Below, piece after piece: positions 17,701 to 26,343 of a stretch of DNA of 64,000 nt. Made by a program: the position numbers and the translations under genes. Below the pieces are notes generated by a model, which saw only the letters and a program-made list of their open reading frames with translations, made no database searches and was not told where the DNA came from. The stretch's first letter is position 1. Each line of letters opens with the position of its first letter. The stretch covers positions 24,967-88,966 of the forward strand of contig DAIUDK010000005.1 of NCBI GenBank assembly GCA_036845725.1, in the 5' to 3' direction. Source of the stretch: DSWT01 sp036845725 (GTDB taxonomy: Bacteria > Chloroflexota > Anaerolineae > B4-G1 > SLSP01).

Positions 17701-18642
17701 CGCTTCTGTATCGCGTCCGATAAGTGGACTGGGCAGCTCGTAGGCTGCGGGCCTTTCCAGGCTGACGTAGGGCGCGATGGGACGGTAGACGGCGATGGGC
17801 GTACTCACACCCTTGACTTTTATCTCACCGAGGGAGAGCCACTCAAATTGCGTGCTGGTGAGGCGATAGGTATTCTCGCTCACCAGCACGGTGCCGGGCT
17901 CGGCAGCGGTCTCCATGCGCGCGGCCAGCGCGATGGCCTCGCCCATGGCCGTCTCCTCCCGGTACTGGCGGTCGTTACCCACGCTGGTCACGATGACCTC
18001 GCCCGTGTTGACGCCCACACGTAGTGCCAGGCTGATGCCCTCGCGCCTTTCCAGATCGGCGGCGAACGGTTGCAGCGCGGATTGCATCGCCATGGCGGCC
18101 AATACCGCGCGCTCCGGGTCATCCTCATGGGCCATGGTCGTGCCGAAGAAGGCGACCAGGCCATCGCCGCGGAATTGGTCGACTTTGCCACCGAAACGGT
18201 AGACCTCTGTCTCCAGGATTTGGAGAACGCGGTTCATCATCTTGACCCAGGCCTCAGTGCCCACCTGTTCCATCAGATCGGTGGAGCCTTTGACGTCCGC
18301 GAGGATGATCGTTGCCAGACGCCGTTCCCCTTCGAGTGGGGCGAGGTCGCCGGGTTCTGACCCGCCGGATGCTGCGTTTTCTAGGGCGCCTTCCAGAACG
18401 TTTTCCGCCGAACTGACCAATGCGCTCTCCGGCGTATGCTCCGCGACGACCTCTTGGGTGCGCACCGGAATACCGTCGAACGGGCCATCAACGCTGAGGG
18501 GGCTGCCGCACTCGCTGCAAAAGCGATAGACGTGCGGATTTGCCGTCCCGCAGGCTGGACAGAGCAACTGGAGACGCGCACCGCACATACCGCAGAATTT
18601 GGCTCGCGGGCGGGCTTTGAAGCCGCATTCAGGACATTTCAT
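14788..18642 (-). CDS. Double zinc ribbon-class III cyclase-STAND ATPase-TPR protein
   Basis: 1284-residue signalling protein. Residues 1-50 form two CxxC...CxxC zinc ribbons (CPECGF, FCGMCG, CPACG, FCSECG). About 105-290 is a class III nucleotidyl cyclase domain with both metal Asp residues (ILADVKGST and GDGLVAFFG). About 310-640 is an AAA/STAND ATPase with Walker A GEQGMGKS and an HWVDATSLDLLKY stretch. The rest is TPR-like helical repeats. The cyclase is atypical: the usual base-reading Lys before GDG is Gln (VDQFRGDG), and the transition-state Asn in the VNxAAR motif is Ala (IALAARME), although the Arg is kept. Activity is therefore uncertain, and it may be a cyclase-fold sensor. The start has no ribosome site but begins exactly at the first zinc ribbon. 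The neighbours are three cNMP-binding proteins. Confidence 0.88.
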   Translation of the reverse strand: MKCPECGFKARPRAKFCGMCGARLQLLCPACGTANPHVYRFCSECGSPLSVDGPFDGIPVRTQEVVAEHTPESALVSSAENVLEGALENAASGGSEPGDLAPLEGERRLATIILADVKGSTDLMEQVGTEAWVKMMNRVLQILETEVYRFGGKVDQFRGDGLVAFFGTTMAHEDDPERAVLAAMAMQSALQPFAADLERREGISLALRVGVNTGEVIVTSVGNDRQYREETAMGEAIALAARMETAAEPGTVLVSENTYRLTSTQFEWLSLGEIKVKGVSTPIAVYRPIAPYVSLERPAAYELPSPLIGRDTEAEGLKDCIEDLNDGLGGIVIITGEQGMGKSLLTNEVRQYFARQNALLAEARDKGVSTTPADTEIGVIWLRGRCRSYTQSQPYAMWQDMLRSWLGICPDEPHEQTRDRLHQQAEVLWSDQADEYFPDLAMLLSLPLEVNHAEHIKRLDADSLRQQFFLTLRSWVEALTHQGPVVLTFSDMHWVDATSLDLLKYCLPLCDYTDLLWLLVFRPDRASPIWEFRHYIETEYPHRLTTLNLAPLTAEQSREMITELIGPDVLPETTQDLIINKAEGNPYYIQELVRALIFEGILTRSSEDGRWHTTQAITSIILPDSLQSLLLASIDRLTPEEQHVLQIASVVGTVFWSKIVEVLAAHPVRVKAQLTALQRAQLIRERGRTTELGIEYVFRSSLIRDAAYERLLSTQRINYHLRIADYIENHCCRADMPQPSSQFYGALAFHYQRAGMQEKELNYVLKGAEHATHIYANAEAGKQYTRALEILDVLESEADDEDQRRAIHAQRFRVLNERRAVFYLMGKFEAMWTDAKALLPLAEQLADNPAFTIDAMLQQPGVADYQSKEEIEAGIPMAQKALELAQQLGDSRREMESLIAIVNHRLALSDPEWQPLAERALELARQLQDEHYEARLLIGMGGIFAFSDEPALSMEYLEAAAALAMCQGLDDKITQMSLLNLLGLEFERSGDYYRLLIEYQQERLNISREIGHRPNESKALQACGRIQGIYLGDYQGGLGLLEECRRILVGSRDEVYPLFHIAQIQSEQYQYTEALASLERIRTIGEPVQDRGLASLKLVWAILYNALGDEAHLHMALELAEEVQQLALQSPLVSRQYEMAALCKATAAHLKLAMLAKDAAATKPGTVYGHLDSALNAAQRALDIYQTFGFVQITECVSEEILFRYSQALVANEQQEEANKYLRRAYDEMARKHALIPTDSYFRRTYLENILLHQEIRAAYAARVGLILTESGQVPHLSHVPEAF

Positions 18643-18654
18643 GATTTATGAATC

Positions 18655-18670
18655 ATGAATCATGATTCAT
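18655..18670. repeat. Perfect 16-bp palindrome before the cyclase gene
   Basis: ATGAATCATGATTCAT is a perfect palindrome in the 31-base gap between the cNMP gene (stop at 18674) and the cyclase start at 18642, preceded by another GAATCATGAATC-like unit. It could be an operator or part of the dispersed GAATCA-type repeats; nothing decides between these. Confidence 0.4.
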
Positions 18671-18673
18671 GGT

Positions 18674-19111
18674 TTAGTAATACGCATCCAAGGCCATACG
18701 GAAGCGCTTGGCAAGCTCGACCATGATGTCTACGGCCATTTCGCCATCTCGCTTGAGCACGCCGAGGAAGTTCTCGCGGGGGAGGATCAGGCATTCCGTC
18801 GGTTCTGTGGCGATGACCGACGCGGTGCGTGGGCCGTTATCGAGCAGGGCCAATTCACCGAAGAAGTCCCCAGCTCCAAAACGGTTGACTACCGCTTTGG
18901 AACCATCGGCCTTCTCTCGAACTGCCTCGGCCTTGCCGGAGGCGATGACGAAGAAGCCGTAGCCATCCCGTCCCTGTGGTACAATCACTTCGCCAGGCGC
19001 GCAGGTGCGCTCGATGAAAAGCCGCCCCAGGTCTTGCAGTTGACGTTTTTTCAGGTTTTCGAATAAGGGCACTTTGTTGAGAATGTCTATTGCTCGTTCC
19101 AGGTCTGCCAT
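18674..19111 (-). CDS. Stand-alone cyclic-nucleotide-binding protein
   Basis: 145 residues, a single CAP_ED/cNMP-binding fold with no DNA-binding helix-turn-helix. The start ATG at 19111 has a strong AAGGAGGG site; a longer frame to 19171 has none. The N-terminal helix IDILNKVPLFENLKKRQLQDLGRL leads into the beta roll (GEVIVPQGRDGYGFFVIASGKAEAV). The phosphate-binding cassette region is FGAGDFFGELALLDNGPRTASVIA, which keeps the Gly-Glu and the Arg-Thr-Ala-Ser that contact the cyclic phosphate, so ligand binding is plausible. It is the near twin of the protein at 19360-19791 and lies 31 bases before the cyclase gene. With no output domain it may act by protein contact. Confidence 0.88.
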   Translation of the reverse strand: MADLERAIDILNKVPLFENLKKRQLQDLGRLFIERTCAPGEVIVPQGRDGYGFFVIASGKAEAVREKADGSKAVVNRFGAGDFFGELALLDNGPRTASVIATEPTECLILPRENFLGVLKRDGEMAVDIMVELAKRFRMALDAYY

Positions 19112-19309
19112 AATGGGTCCCTCCTTAAATAAGTTGCAGGTCACAAATTGAAGGTTAAAAACGCTGCACACTTGATATTATAGTCCAACGGTGGGGCGAT
19201 GCAAACAGGCTCTTGTCATTCTCCTGGTACAACGTACCCCAAGTCTCTGTCTGATGCAGATGCGGTCTAAAAGTCTGGGATAAAAGAGTATTGGGGGGAA
19301 CGATAATGA

Positions 19310-19340
19310 AAACCCGACAGGTTTCAAACCTGTCGGGTTT
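19310..19340. terminator. Bidirectional hairpin, likely terminator
   Basis: AAACCCGACAGGTTT (19310-19324) and its exact complement (19326-19340) flank a single C, so the element folds as a 12-bp stem with a TTTCAAA loop. Read from the minus strand it is followed by TTTT. It lies between the two cNMP genes and should stop or trim read-through from the opp operon. I recall similar CCCGACAGGTTT palindromes as common dispersed elements in bacteria. Confidence 0.65.
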
Positions 19341-19359
19341 GGCGGTACAAAAACGCTCA

Positions 19360-19791
19360 CTACATAATCGCCAGCACGCGGCTAAAGCGCGCCGCCAGTT
19401 CTTGTAGCACGGCGACGGCCATCTCCGCATCCTCGCGCAGTAAGCCGAGGAAGTCCCATTGCGCCAGCACCAGGCAGCATGTGGGTTCGACGGCGATCAC
19501 TGAGGCTGTGCGCATCTGTTCGGTTAACAGCGCCATCTCGCCGAAGAAGTCGCCCGGATCCAGCGGATTTAGCACAACCTGCGTCCCATCAGCTTGCTCG
19601 TGGACGGCCTCGGCCTGGCCCTCCATGATGATGAAGAAGCCCTCGCCGCCCTTGCCCTGGGTGACGATCTTTTCGCCTGGGGCATAGGTGCGTTCGACGA
19701 AGCGTTTGCCCACTTGTTCGATCTGCCGCCGGTTCAATCTTCGGAACAGCGGCGTGCGTTGCAGGATGGTCAATCTGTCAACTACGACCAT
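19360..19791 (-). CDS. Stand-alone cyclic-nucleotide-binding protein, last gene of the opp operon
   Basis: 143 residues, one cNMP-binding fold: helix LTILQRTPLFRRLNRRQIEQVGKRF, beta roll GEKIVTQGKGGEGFFIIMEGQAEAV, and cassette LDPGDFFGEMALLTEQMRTASVIA with the conserved Gly-Glu and Arg-Thr-Ala-Ser. No DNA-binding or enzymatic domain. The ATG at 19791 lies one base after the TGA of the oligopeptide ATPase gene (19793-19795), and its AAAGGGGGT ribosome site sits inside that gene, so the two are translationally coupled. This links cyclic-nucleotide sensing to the peptide transporter. About 190 bases and a hairpin separate it from its twin at 18674-19111. Confidence 0.9.
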   Translation of the reverse strand: MVVVDRLTILQRTPLFRRLNRRQIEQVGKRFVERTYAPGEKIVTQGKGGEGFFIIMEGQAEAVHEQADGTQVVLNPLDPGDFFGEMALLTEQMRTASVIAVEPTCCLVLAQWDFLGLLREDAEMAVAVLQELAARFSRVLAIM

Positions 19792-19792
19792 A

Positions 19793-20839
<1,047 letters not shown>

Positions 20840-20853
20840 ATTCGTTCTACCTC

Positions 20854-21927
20854 CTAAACGTTCTCGTATAACAGACAGCGGGCCCAGTGATCCGGCTCAA
20901 CCTCAATCCAGTTGGGCGTCATCACATCGCACTTGCCTGGCATGAACGATGGGCAGCGTGGGTGGAAGACACAGCCACTTGGCAGGTGGAAGGGATCGGG
21001 CACCATGCCTTTGATAGAGGCCAGACGCTCGCTGGAACGTTTTCCTACTTTGGGAATGGATTGCAGCAGCGCGCGGGTGTACGGGTGCTTGGGTTCGTAG
21101 AAGACCCGATCGGTGCTGGCGGCCTCCACTTGCTTGCCCATGTACATCACCACGATTTCCTTCGCCATCTCCGCCACCACGCCCAGGTTGTGGGTGATGA
21201 ACATGATGGACATCTCCATTGATTCCTGCAGCTCGCGCATCAGGTCGAGAATTTGCGCCTCGATAGACACATCGAGCGCCGTCGTTGGCTCATCCGCAAT
21301 CAGCATGAACGGCTGGCATGAGAGCGCAATGGCGATCATCACCCGCTGGCGTTGCCCGCCGGAAAGCTGGTGCGGGTAGGCGTCTACGCGCTCGTGGGGC
21401 TTGGGGATGCCCACCTTTTGCAGCATCTCGATGGAGATTTCGCGGGCTTCTTCCTTGGTCACCGGGCGGTATTGCATCATCTGCTGTGCCATCTGCTCGC
21501 CTACGGTTTTCGGAATCAGCCGGTGCAGATTTAGGGCTTCGCCGATGTGCGTGCCGGTGGTGTAAACAGGGGTCAGCGAACTCATCGGCTCCTGGAAGAT
21601 CATAGCAAACTCGCCGCCGCGAATCCTGCGGATCACATCGCCATCAGGATCGAGCTTCGTGATATTGACGACCTCGGAAGGCTTTTGTGGATTGAATTTA
21701 TCCCGGCGGTAGTAGATGATTTCACCTTCGGAGATCTTGCCGGGCTTGGGCACCATCTGCATCACGGCTTTGGCGGTAATGGATTTACCACACCCGCTTT
21801 CGCCGATCACACCCAACGTCTCACCCCGGTTGATGGTCAAGGTAAAACCGTCGACGCCGTGGATGATGCCATCGCGCACTTCGAACTGTACGTGTAAATC
21901 TTTGATTTCAACTAAAGGTTCGGCCAT
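20854..21927 (-). CDS. oppD: Oligopeptide ABC transporter ATP-binding protein (OppD-like)
   Basis: 357 residues. Walker A GESGCGKSI, Q-loop IFQEPMSSLTPVY, signature LSGGQRQRVMIAIAL, Walker B MLIADEPTTALD and H-loop THNLGVV. The C-terminal Cys motif (GCVFHPRCPSFMPGKC...C) is that of the OppD/DppD family. An insertion between Walker A and the Q-loop (about residues 70-100, charged) is also present in the partner ATPase. ATG 21927 has AGGAGG upstream and is 12 bases from the permease stop. One half of the ATPase heterodimer. Confidence 0.95.
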   Translation of the reverse strand: MAEPLVEIKDLHVQFEVRDGIIHGVDGFTLTINRGETLGVIGESGCGKSITAKAVMQMVPKPGKISEGEIIYYRRDKFNPQKPSEVVNITKLDPDGDVIRRIRGGEFAMIFQEPMSSLTPVYTTGTHIGEALNLHRLIPKTVGEQMAQQMMQYRPVTKEEAREISIEMLQKVGIPKPHERVDAYPHQLSGGQRQRVMIAIALSCQPFMLIADEPTTALDVSIEAQILDLMRELQESMEMSIMFITHNLGVVAEMAKEIVVMYMGKQVEAASTDRVFYEPKHPYTRALLQSIPKVGKRSSERLASIKGMVPDPFHLPSGCVFHPRCPSFMPGKCDVMTPNWIEVEPDHWARCLLYENV

Positions 21928-21939
21928 TGCATCCTCCTT

Positions 21940-23094
21940 TTACCGCCCACCGTAGGGATCCATCGCGTCGCGCAGCCCGTCCCCGAGCATGTTGAAGGCC
22001 AGTACGGCGATGATGATGAAGGGGACGGTGATCAGCTGCCAGGGCGCAAAGCGGATGACCCGCACGCTGCTGACTTCTTGTAGCAGAACGCCCCAACTGG
22101 TGAGCGGTGGGCGCAAGCCCAGACCCAACCAACTCAGGGCCGTTTCCGAGAGGATCATGCCTGGGATCATCAACGTGGCGATGACGATGACGTGGCTCAA
22201 TGTACCGGGCAGCAGATGGCGGAACATAATCCGCCGGTCGCTGGCACCGGCGCTCTGGGCTGCCAACACGTATTCGCGCTCACGTAGTGAGAGAATCAGC
22301 CCGCGAACCTGCCGGGCCAATCCGCCCCAGCGGATGAAGACGAGAATCAACGTCAACATAAAGTAGACCAGGATGGGCGACCATGTAACCGGGATCGCTG
22401 CTGCCAGCGCCATAAAGAGCGGAATATCTGGGAAAGCGCCGACAAATTCGACCAACCGCTGGATCAGGATGTCTGTCATGCCGCCGTAGTAACCAGAGAT
22501 TGTGCCCATCACCATTCCCAAGATCAGCGTGAAGCCTTGTCCGATTAGTCCCAACAGTAGCGACAGCCGCCCGCCGTAGAAGATACGGGAGAAAAGATCG
22601 CGGCCTACACGGTCGGTGCCAAACAAGAAAACGGTCCCATCCGGGTATTTTTCCGTATTCACGCCAAAGAGGTGTATATTGGTGGGAATCAACCCTAGTA
22701 GTTTGTACGGTTGGCCTTTGACGAAAAAGGAAATGGGATAGATCTTTTCTTTATTCACCACCCAACTGCGCCGGCGCTGTACTGCATCGATTTGTTGATC
22801 CAGGCCATAGACGGCCGGACGTAGGCTGAAGTTCCCCTGGGGGTTTTTGAAGACCAGGGGTTGCGGGCGCGCTTCCAGGAAATTGGATTGGTAATCTAGG
22901 CGATACGGGGAGACAAATTCGGCGAATAGACCGCACGACGCGTAGAGGAGGACGATGATGATGGCACCTACAATCGCCAGCTTGTTCTTCTTGAACTTCC
23001 ACCACACCAGGCTCCAGTAAGCCTGGCTAAGTTGTTGTTGCTTAGCTTTCTCTACAGGTTCAGACTTATTGGGGGTAACTTGAGGTTCTTCCAT
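21940..23094 (-). CDS. oppC: Oligopeptide ABC transporter permease (OppC-like)
   Basis: 384 residues, longer than a usual OppC (about 300) because of an extended N-terminal part: a cytoplasmic leader (1-30), one membrane segment (LAIVGAIIIVLLYASCGLFAEF), then about 100 periplasmic residues before the core of five membrane segments. The ABC-permease EAA-type loop reads YVLAAQSAGASDRRIMFRHLLPG. The N-terminal segment and long first periplasmic loop are typical of OppC_N proteins. ATG 23094 follows AAGGAGGGG. With the OppB-like protein it forms the translocation pore. Confidence 0.94.
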   Translation of the reverse strand: MEEPQVTPNKSEPVEKAKQQQLSQAYWSLVWWKFKKNKLAIVGAIIIVLLYASCGLFAEFVSPYRLDYQSNFLEARPQPLVFKNPQGNFSLRPAVYGLDQQIDAVQRRRSWVVNKEKIYPISFFVKGQPYKLLGLIPTNIHLFGVNTEKYPDGTVFLFGTDRVGRDLFSRIFYGGRLSLLLGLIGQGFTLILGMVMGTISGYYGGMTDILIQRLVEFVGAFPDIPLFMALAAAIPVTWSPILVYFMLTLILVFIRWGGLARQVRGLILSLREREYVLAAQSAGASDRRIMFRHLLPGTLSHVIVIATLMIPGMILSETALSWLGLGLRPPLTSWGVLLQEVSSVRVIRFAPWQLITVPFIIIAVLAFNMLGDGLRDAMDPYGGR

Positions 23095-23107
23095 TGCTGT
23101 CCCCTCC

Positions 23108-24094
23108 TTAATCCAGGCGGATGCGCGGATCGAGCGCAGCCAGCAAGAGGTCGCCGATCAGCGTGCCGATCATCGTCATCAGGACGATAAACACGAGCAC
23201 CGTCCCGGCCAGGAACATATCCTGTGTCGTTAGGGCTTGGACGAAGAGCGGGCCGACCGTGGGCAGGTTTAGTACCGTCGCCACCAGCGCGTCGCCGGCC
23301 ACGATGCTTGGCAGCGCCTCCGAGGTTAGAATGACGATGAGCGGGTTAATCGCCACGCGCACCGCATGTTTCCAGGTCACTTTCCCGCCTTTCAATCCCC
23401 GCGCGCGCGCGGCTTCCACAAAGGGCTGGCCGAGTGTTTCCAACAGGTTGCCGCGCATAATGCGCACCAACCCTGCCGTGCCGGTTACGCTGCTGATCAA
23501 TGCTGGAATCCAGATGTGCTTGAGCAGGTCAACGACCCGCGCCCAACTCCACGGCGCATCGATGAACTCACGCGAGAATAGCCCGCCGACCTCTACTTTC
23601 AGAACCATCATCGCAAAGAAGAGGACCAGCAACGCCAGCAGGAAACCCGGCATGCCCAGGCCCAAAAAGCTCATCGTGGTGACGATCTGATCGCCGAGGG
23701 AATATTGATGTGTGGCCGAGTAAACCCCGATAGGTATCGCCAGACACCAGACGATGGTGATACTGGAAAGCGCCAACAACACCGACATCAAAGCTCGCTG
23801 TCCGATGATTTCCTTGACCGGGCGCTCGTATTGAAACGACTCCCCGAAGTCTCCCTTGATGAAATTGCTGGCCCAGTTCCAGTAGCGCGTTAATAGTGGT
23901 TGATCCAGTTTGTACCGCGCGCGATAGTCCTCAATGCGCAATTGTGCGCTACGATCGCCAATCGCCTGCAATTGTTGGAGTTTGATGGTCAGGTAATCGC
24001 CGGGAGGTAATTCGATGATCAGGAAGCTGACGAAGGAGACCAGGACAATCATGACGATCATGTAGAGTATTCGTCTTGCAATATACGATAGCAT
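23108..24094 (-). CDS. oppB: Oligopeptide ABC transporter permease (OppB-like)
   Basis: 328 residues. It begins with a membrane segment (RILYMIVMIVLVSFVSFLIIELPPGD), followed by the conserved periplasmic region of OppB proteins and a BPD_transp core of five segments. The EAA-type loop reads FVEAARARGLKGGKVTWKHAVRVA. The start ATG at 24094 is preceded by AAAGGAGG. It lies after a strong hairpin that separates it from the binding-protein gene, so the permease is likely made at a lower level than the binding protein. Confidence 0.94.
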   Translation of the reverse strand: MLSYIARRILYMIVMIVLVSFVSFLIIELPPGDYLTIKLQQLQAIGDRSAQLRIEDYRARYKLDQPLLTRYWNWASNFIKGDFGESFQYERPVKEIIGQRALMSVLLALSSITIVWCLAIPIGVYSATHQYSLGDQIVTTMSFLGLGMPGFLLALLVLFFAMMVLKVEVGGLFSREFIDAPWSWARVVDLLKHIWIPALISSVTGTAGLVRIMRGNLLETLGQPFVEAARARGLKGGKVTWKHAVRVAINPLIVILTSEALPSIVAGDALVATVLNLPTVGPLFVQALTTQDMFLAGTVLVFIVLMTMIGTLIGDLLLAALDPRIRLD

Positions 24095-24116
24095 TGTTGC
24101 CTCCTTTCCCGCAATG

Positions 24117-24153
24117 AAAAAATGGCGGGTGGGGAAGGTCTCCCCACCCGCCA
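24117..24153 (-). terminator. Intrinsic terminator within the opp operon
   Basis: On the minus strand TGGCGGGTGGGGA pairs over 13 bp with TCCCCACCCGCCA (plus positions 24123-24153, loop AGGTC) and is followed directly by TTTTTT. It lies between the binding-protein stop at 24164 and the permease start at 24094. Partial termination here would give the common excess of binding protein over permease. Confidence 0.85.
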
Positions 24154-24163
24154 GGAAAGTAGC

Positions 24164-26197
24164 CTATTTATCCATCCAGTACTGCTCAGGATTGGAGTTG
24201 CCGGGGGTGCCGGGCGCCCAAGGGCCAATCACGCCGTATTCGTAGACGTTCTTGAAGTAGTTCTTGCAGACCACCGGTTGCGGCTGGTCGCCCGCCGCGC
24301 CGATGATGAAGGGTCCTTCCTCGATGTAGACGTCGATGGCTTCCCAGACCAACTCGTGGCGCTTCTGCTCATCAGGTTCTTGCAGACCCTGGCGATAGAT
24401 CTCCTGCAGGCGCGCTGCCGGGCTGCCGGGTTCGGGTTCCCACCCGTCCTCGCCGCCGGTCTTGTAGTACTGACCCTGCATGGGGAAGGCCCGAGTCCCT
24501 TCACCGACACCGCGTACCGGGAAGACCCAGTCGGGGTAGGTCCACAGGTCGAGTTCCGAAGCATGCGTGGTGGCCAACATAAACAAACCGTTATCACGGT
24601 TGGACCCGCCGTCGGCGGTGCCGATGGCGTTATCGATGAGCACCTTGACGCCGATGTCTTCCAGGTTCTTCCTGTAGACCTCGACGAACTCGGTATTCAC
24701 CGTTGGGGCGCTCCAGTCGTTCAACTGGATGATGAGCGTGAACTCTTTGCCGCTCGGCAAGTCGCGAATGCCGTCGCCGGTCGCATCCACGAAACCGGCC
24801 GCATCGAAGTACTCCTTGGCCTTGTCGGGGCTGTATTCGGCGTAGGCGTTGGCCCATTTCTCGTAGACCGCCATCCCTTCAGGTGAGCTGGTGAAGTGCG
24901 GGGATTGCGGGCTGATGGTGAAGTTCTTTGCCTCGCCGATGCCGTCCCAGGCCACATCGATGACGCGTTGGCGATCCATCGCGTGGGAGAGACCGCGCAG
25001 GAAATTCTTGTCGCGCAGCAGCTTGCGGACTTCGACGTCGATCTCAGGCTCGGTCGCGGGGTCGTATTCCATAGCGGTGTGATAGTCCTGGTTCACGATG
25101 ATCCCAGGCCACGCGCCAGCGCCGTTCATCCAGCCGTCTACCAGGCGGAAATCGCCCGCTTCGGCGTTCTCCAGCAGGAAGGGAGTGTCCGCGGGGCTGC
25201 CGTTGTAGCGGAAGTTGCAGTCGTACCGCCCTTGCGCCACTTGCAGCAACCGCACCTCGTTGTCTTCTACCACTTCTACCCGGATGTAGTCGATGTAGGG
25301 CAGTTGATTGCCTTCGGGGTCGACCTTCCAGTAGTAGGGGTTGCGCTCCAGGAGGCGATATTCGCCGGCCTTGTATTCTTTCAGACACCACGCCATCAAG
25401 CAGGGATAGCCAGGGGTGTCGAACCAGCGATCCATCAGATCCAGTTCGGTGTAGCCTTCGGCGCCAGCCTTGCCCTCATATTCAGGGTGATACTGTTTGA
25501 GGAAGTGCGCCGGTTTCATCAGCGGGTCCCATTCCCAGTGACCTTGCGCTAAAACGTAGGGCATGATGTACTGTGGGGCATCGAACTTGAGCACCCAGGT
25601 GTAGTCGTCGGGGAATTCCATGGTGATGGGGGTGCCATCGGTGTTGCGACCCCACCAGGGAACACTGACCGTTTTGTACTCTTCGTTCAACGCCATGTCT
25701 TCCCACCAGAACTTCATGTCGGCCATAGTGAAAGGCTCGCCATCGGACCACTTGATGCCCCGGCGGAACTTGAAGGTGATGGTCTTGCCTCCGTCGCTCC
25801 AGGTGGGCATTTCGGTCAACAGACCTGGCTCGTAACCGGTGAGATCGGCCTTCCAGCGGACGGGTGGGTCGTACAGCTTCATCAAAATATTGCCGGCGCC
25901 TTCCCACCAGGTCACATCGTTCCAGGTGCCGCCGTACTTGCCGATGGAGTCGACCACCGGAACAACCATAACATCCAGCGGCAGACGCTCCTCAACCGGG
26001 GGCAAGTTCATGCTATCCAGCATTGGGGCTTGCTTGTATTTGCTCGGCGCGGGTTCCTCTTTAGTTTCCGGAACAGCAGTGGCTGCCGGGGCCTGGGTTG
26101 TTGGTTCGGCCGTCGGCGCGGGTGTTTGCTTGCATCCCGTAACCACCAACGCAAAAATCATCAATACACTAAACAGTAGAGACAGTCGCTTCTTCAT
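24164..26197 (-). CDS. oppA: Oligopeptide ABC transporter substrate-binding lipoprotein (family 5)
   Basis: 677 residues, first structural gene of the transporter. Signal peptide MKKRLSLLFSVLMIFALVVTGC ends in lipobox V-T-G-C (Cys22), then a Thr/Pro/Ala-rich tether. The mature part has SBP_bac_5 blocks such as FKFRRGIKWSDGEPFTMADMKFWW and a long Tyr/Trp/Asp-rich C-lobe. It is longer than a typical OppA (about 540), of the large type often seen in Chloroflexota. ATG 26197 has AAGGAGG upstream. It should capture peptides or other ligands outside the membrane. The regulator-like fusion upstream (26344-27813) also carries a binding-protein fold, of a different family. Confidence 0.93.
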   Translation of the reverse strand: MKKRLSLLFSVLMIFALVVTGCKQTPAPTAEPTTQAPAATAVPETKEEPAPSKYKQAPMLDSMNLPPVEERLPLDVMVVPVVDSIGKYGGTWNDVTWWEGAGNILMKLYDPPVRWKADLTGYEPGLLTEMPTWSDGGKTITFKFRRGIKWSDGEPFTMADMKFWWEDMALNEEYKTVSVPWWGRNTDGTPITMEFPDDYTWVLKFDAPQYIMPYVLAQGHWEWDPLMKPAHFLKQYHPEYEGKAGAEGYTELDLMDRWFDTPGYPCLMAWCLKEYKAGEYRLLERNPYYWKVDPEGNQLPYIDYIRVEVVEDNEVRLLQVAQGRYDCNFRYNGSPADTPFLLENAEAGDFRLVDGWMNGAGAWPGIIVNQDYHTAMEYDPATEPEIDVEVRKLLRDKNFLRGLSHAMDRQRVIDVAWDGIGEAKNFTISPQSPHFTSSPEGMAVYEKWANAYAEYSPDKAKEYFDAAGFVDATGDGIRDLPSGKEFTLIIQLNDWSAPTVNTEFVEVYRKNLEDIGVKVLIDNAIGTADGGSNRDNGLFMLATTHASELDLWTYPDWVFPVRGVGEGTRAFPMQGQYYKTGGEDGWEPEPGSPAARLQEIYRQGLQEPDEQKRHELVWEAIDVYIEEGPFIIGAAGDQPQPVVCKNYFKNVYEYGVIGPWAPGTPGNSNPEQYWMDK

Positions 26198-26209
26198 ACG
26201 AACCTCCTT

Positions 26210-26272
26210 CTAGGTTATACTGGTTATGAAATTTGGGAACAGTAATGTATCATTTGCTCTATATCTTTGCAT
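26210..26272 (-). CDS. Possible 20-codon leader peptide before the binding-protein gene
   Basis: On the minus strand AAGGAGGTGCA precedes an ATG at 26272 opening a 20-codon frame (MQRYRANDTLLFPNFITSIT) that ends with TAG 12 bases before the ATG of the binding-protein gene. The ribosome site is as good as those of real genes here. It could be a translated leader that couples or tunes expression of the transporter, or a chance frame in an AT-rich leader. No rare-codon run or hairpin supports a stalling mechanism. Confidence 0.35.
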   Translation of the reverse strand: MQRYRANDTLLFPNFITSIT

Positions 26273-26343
26273 TGCACCTCCTTAAAATGGTTATGAACCC
26301 TCCTGTGTTGCACTTGTGGCGCCGTTAAGCGTCGCTTGAAAAC

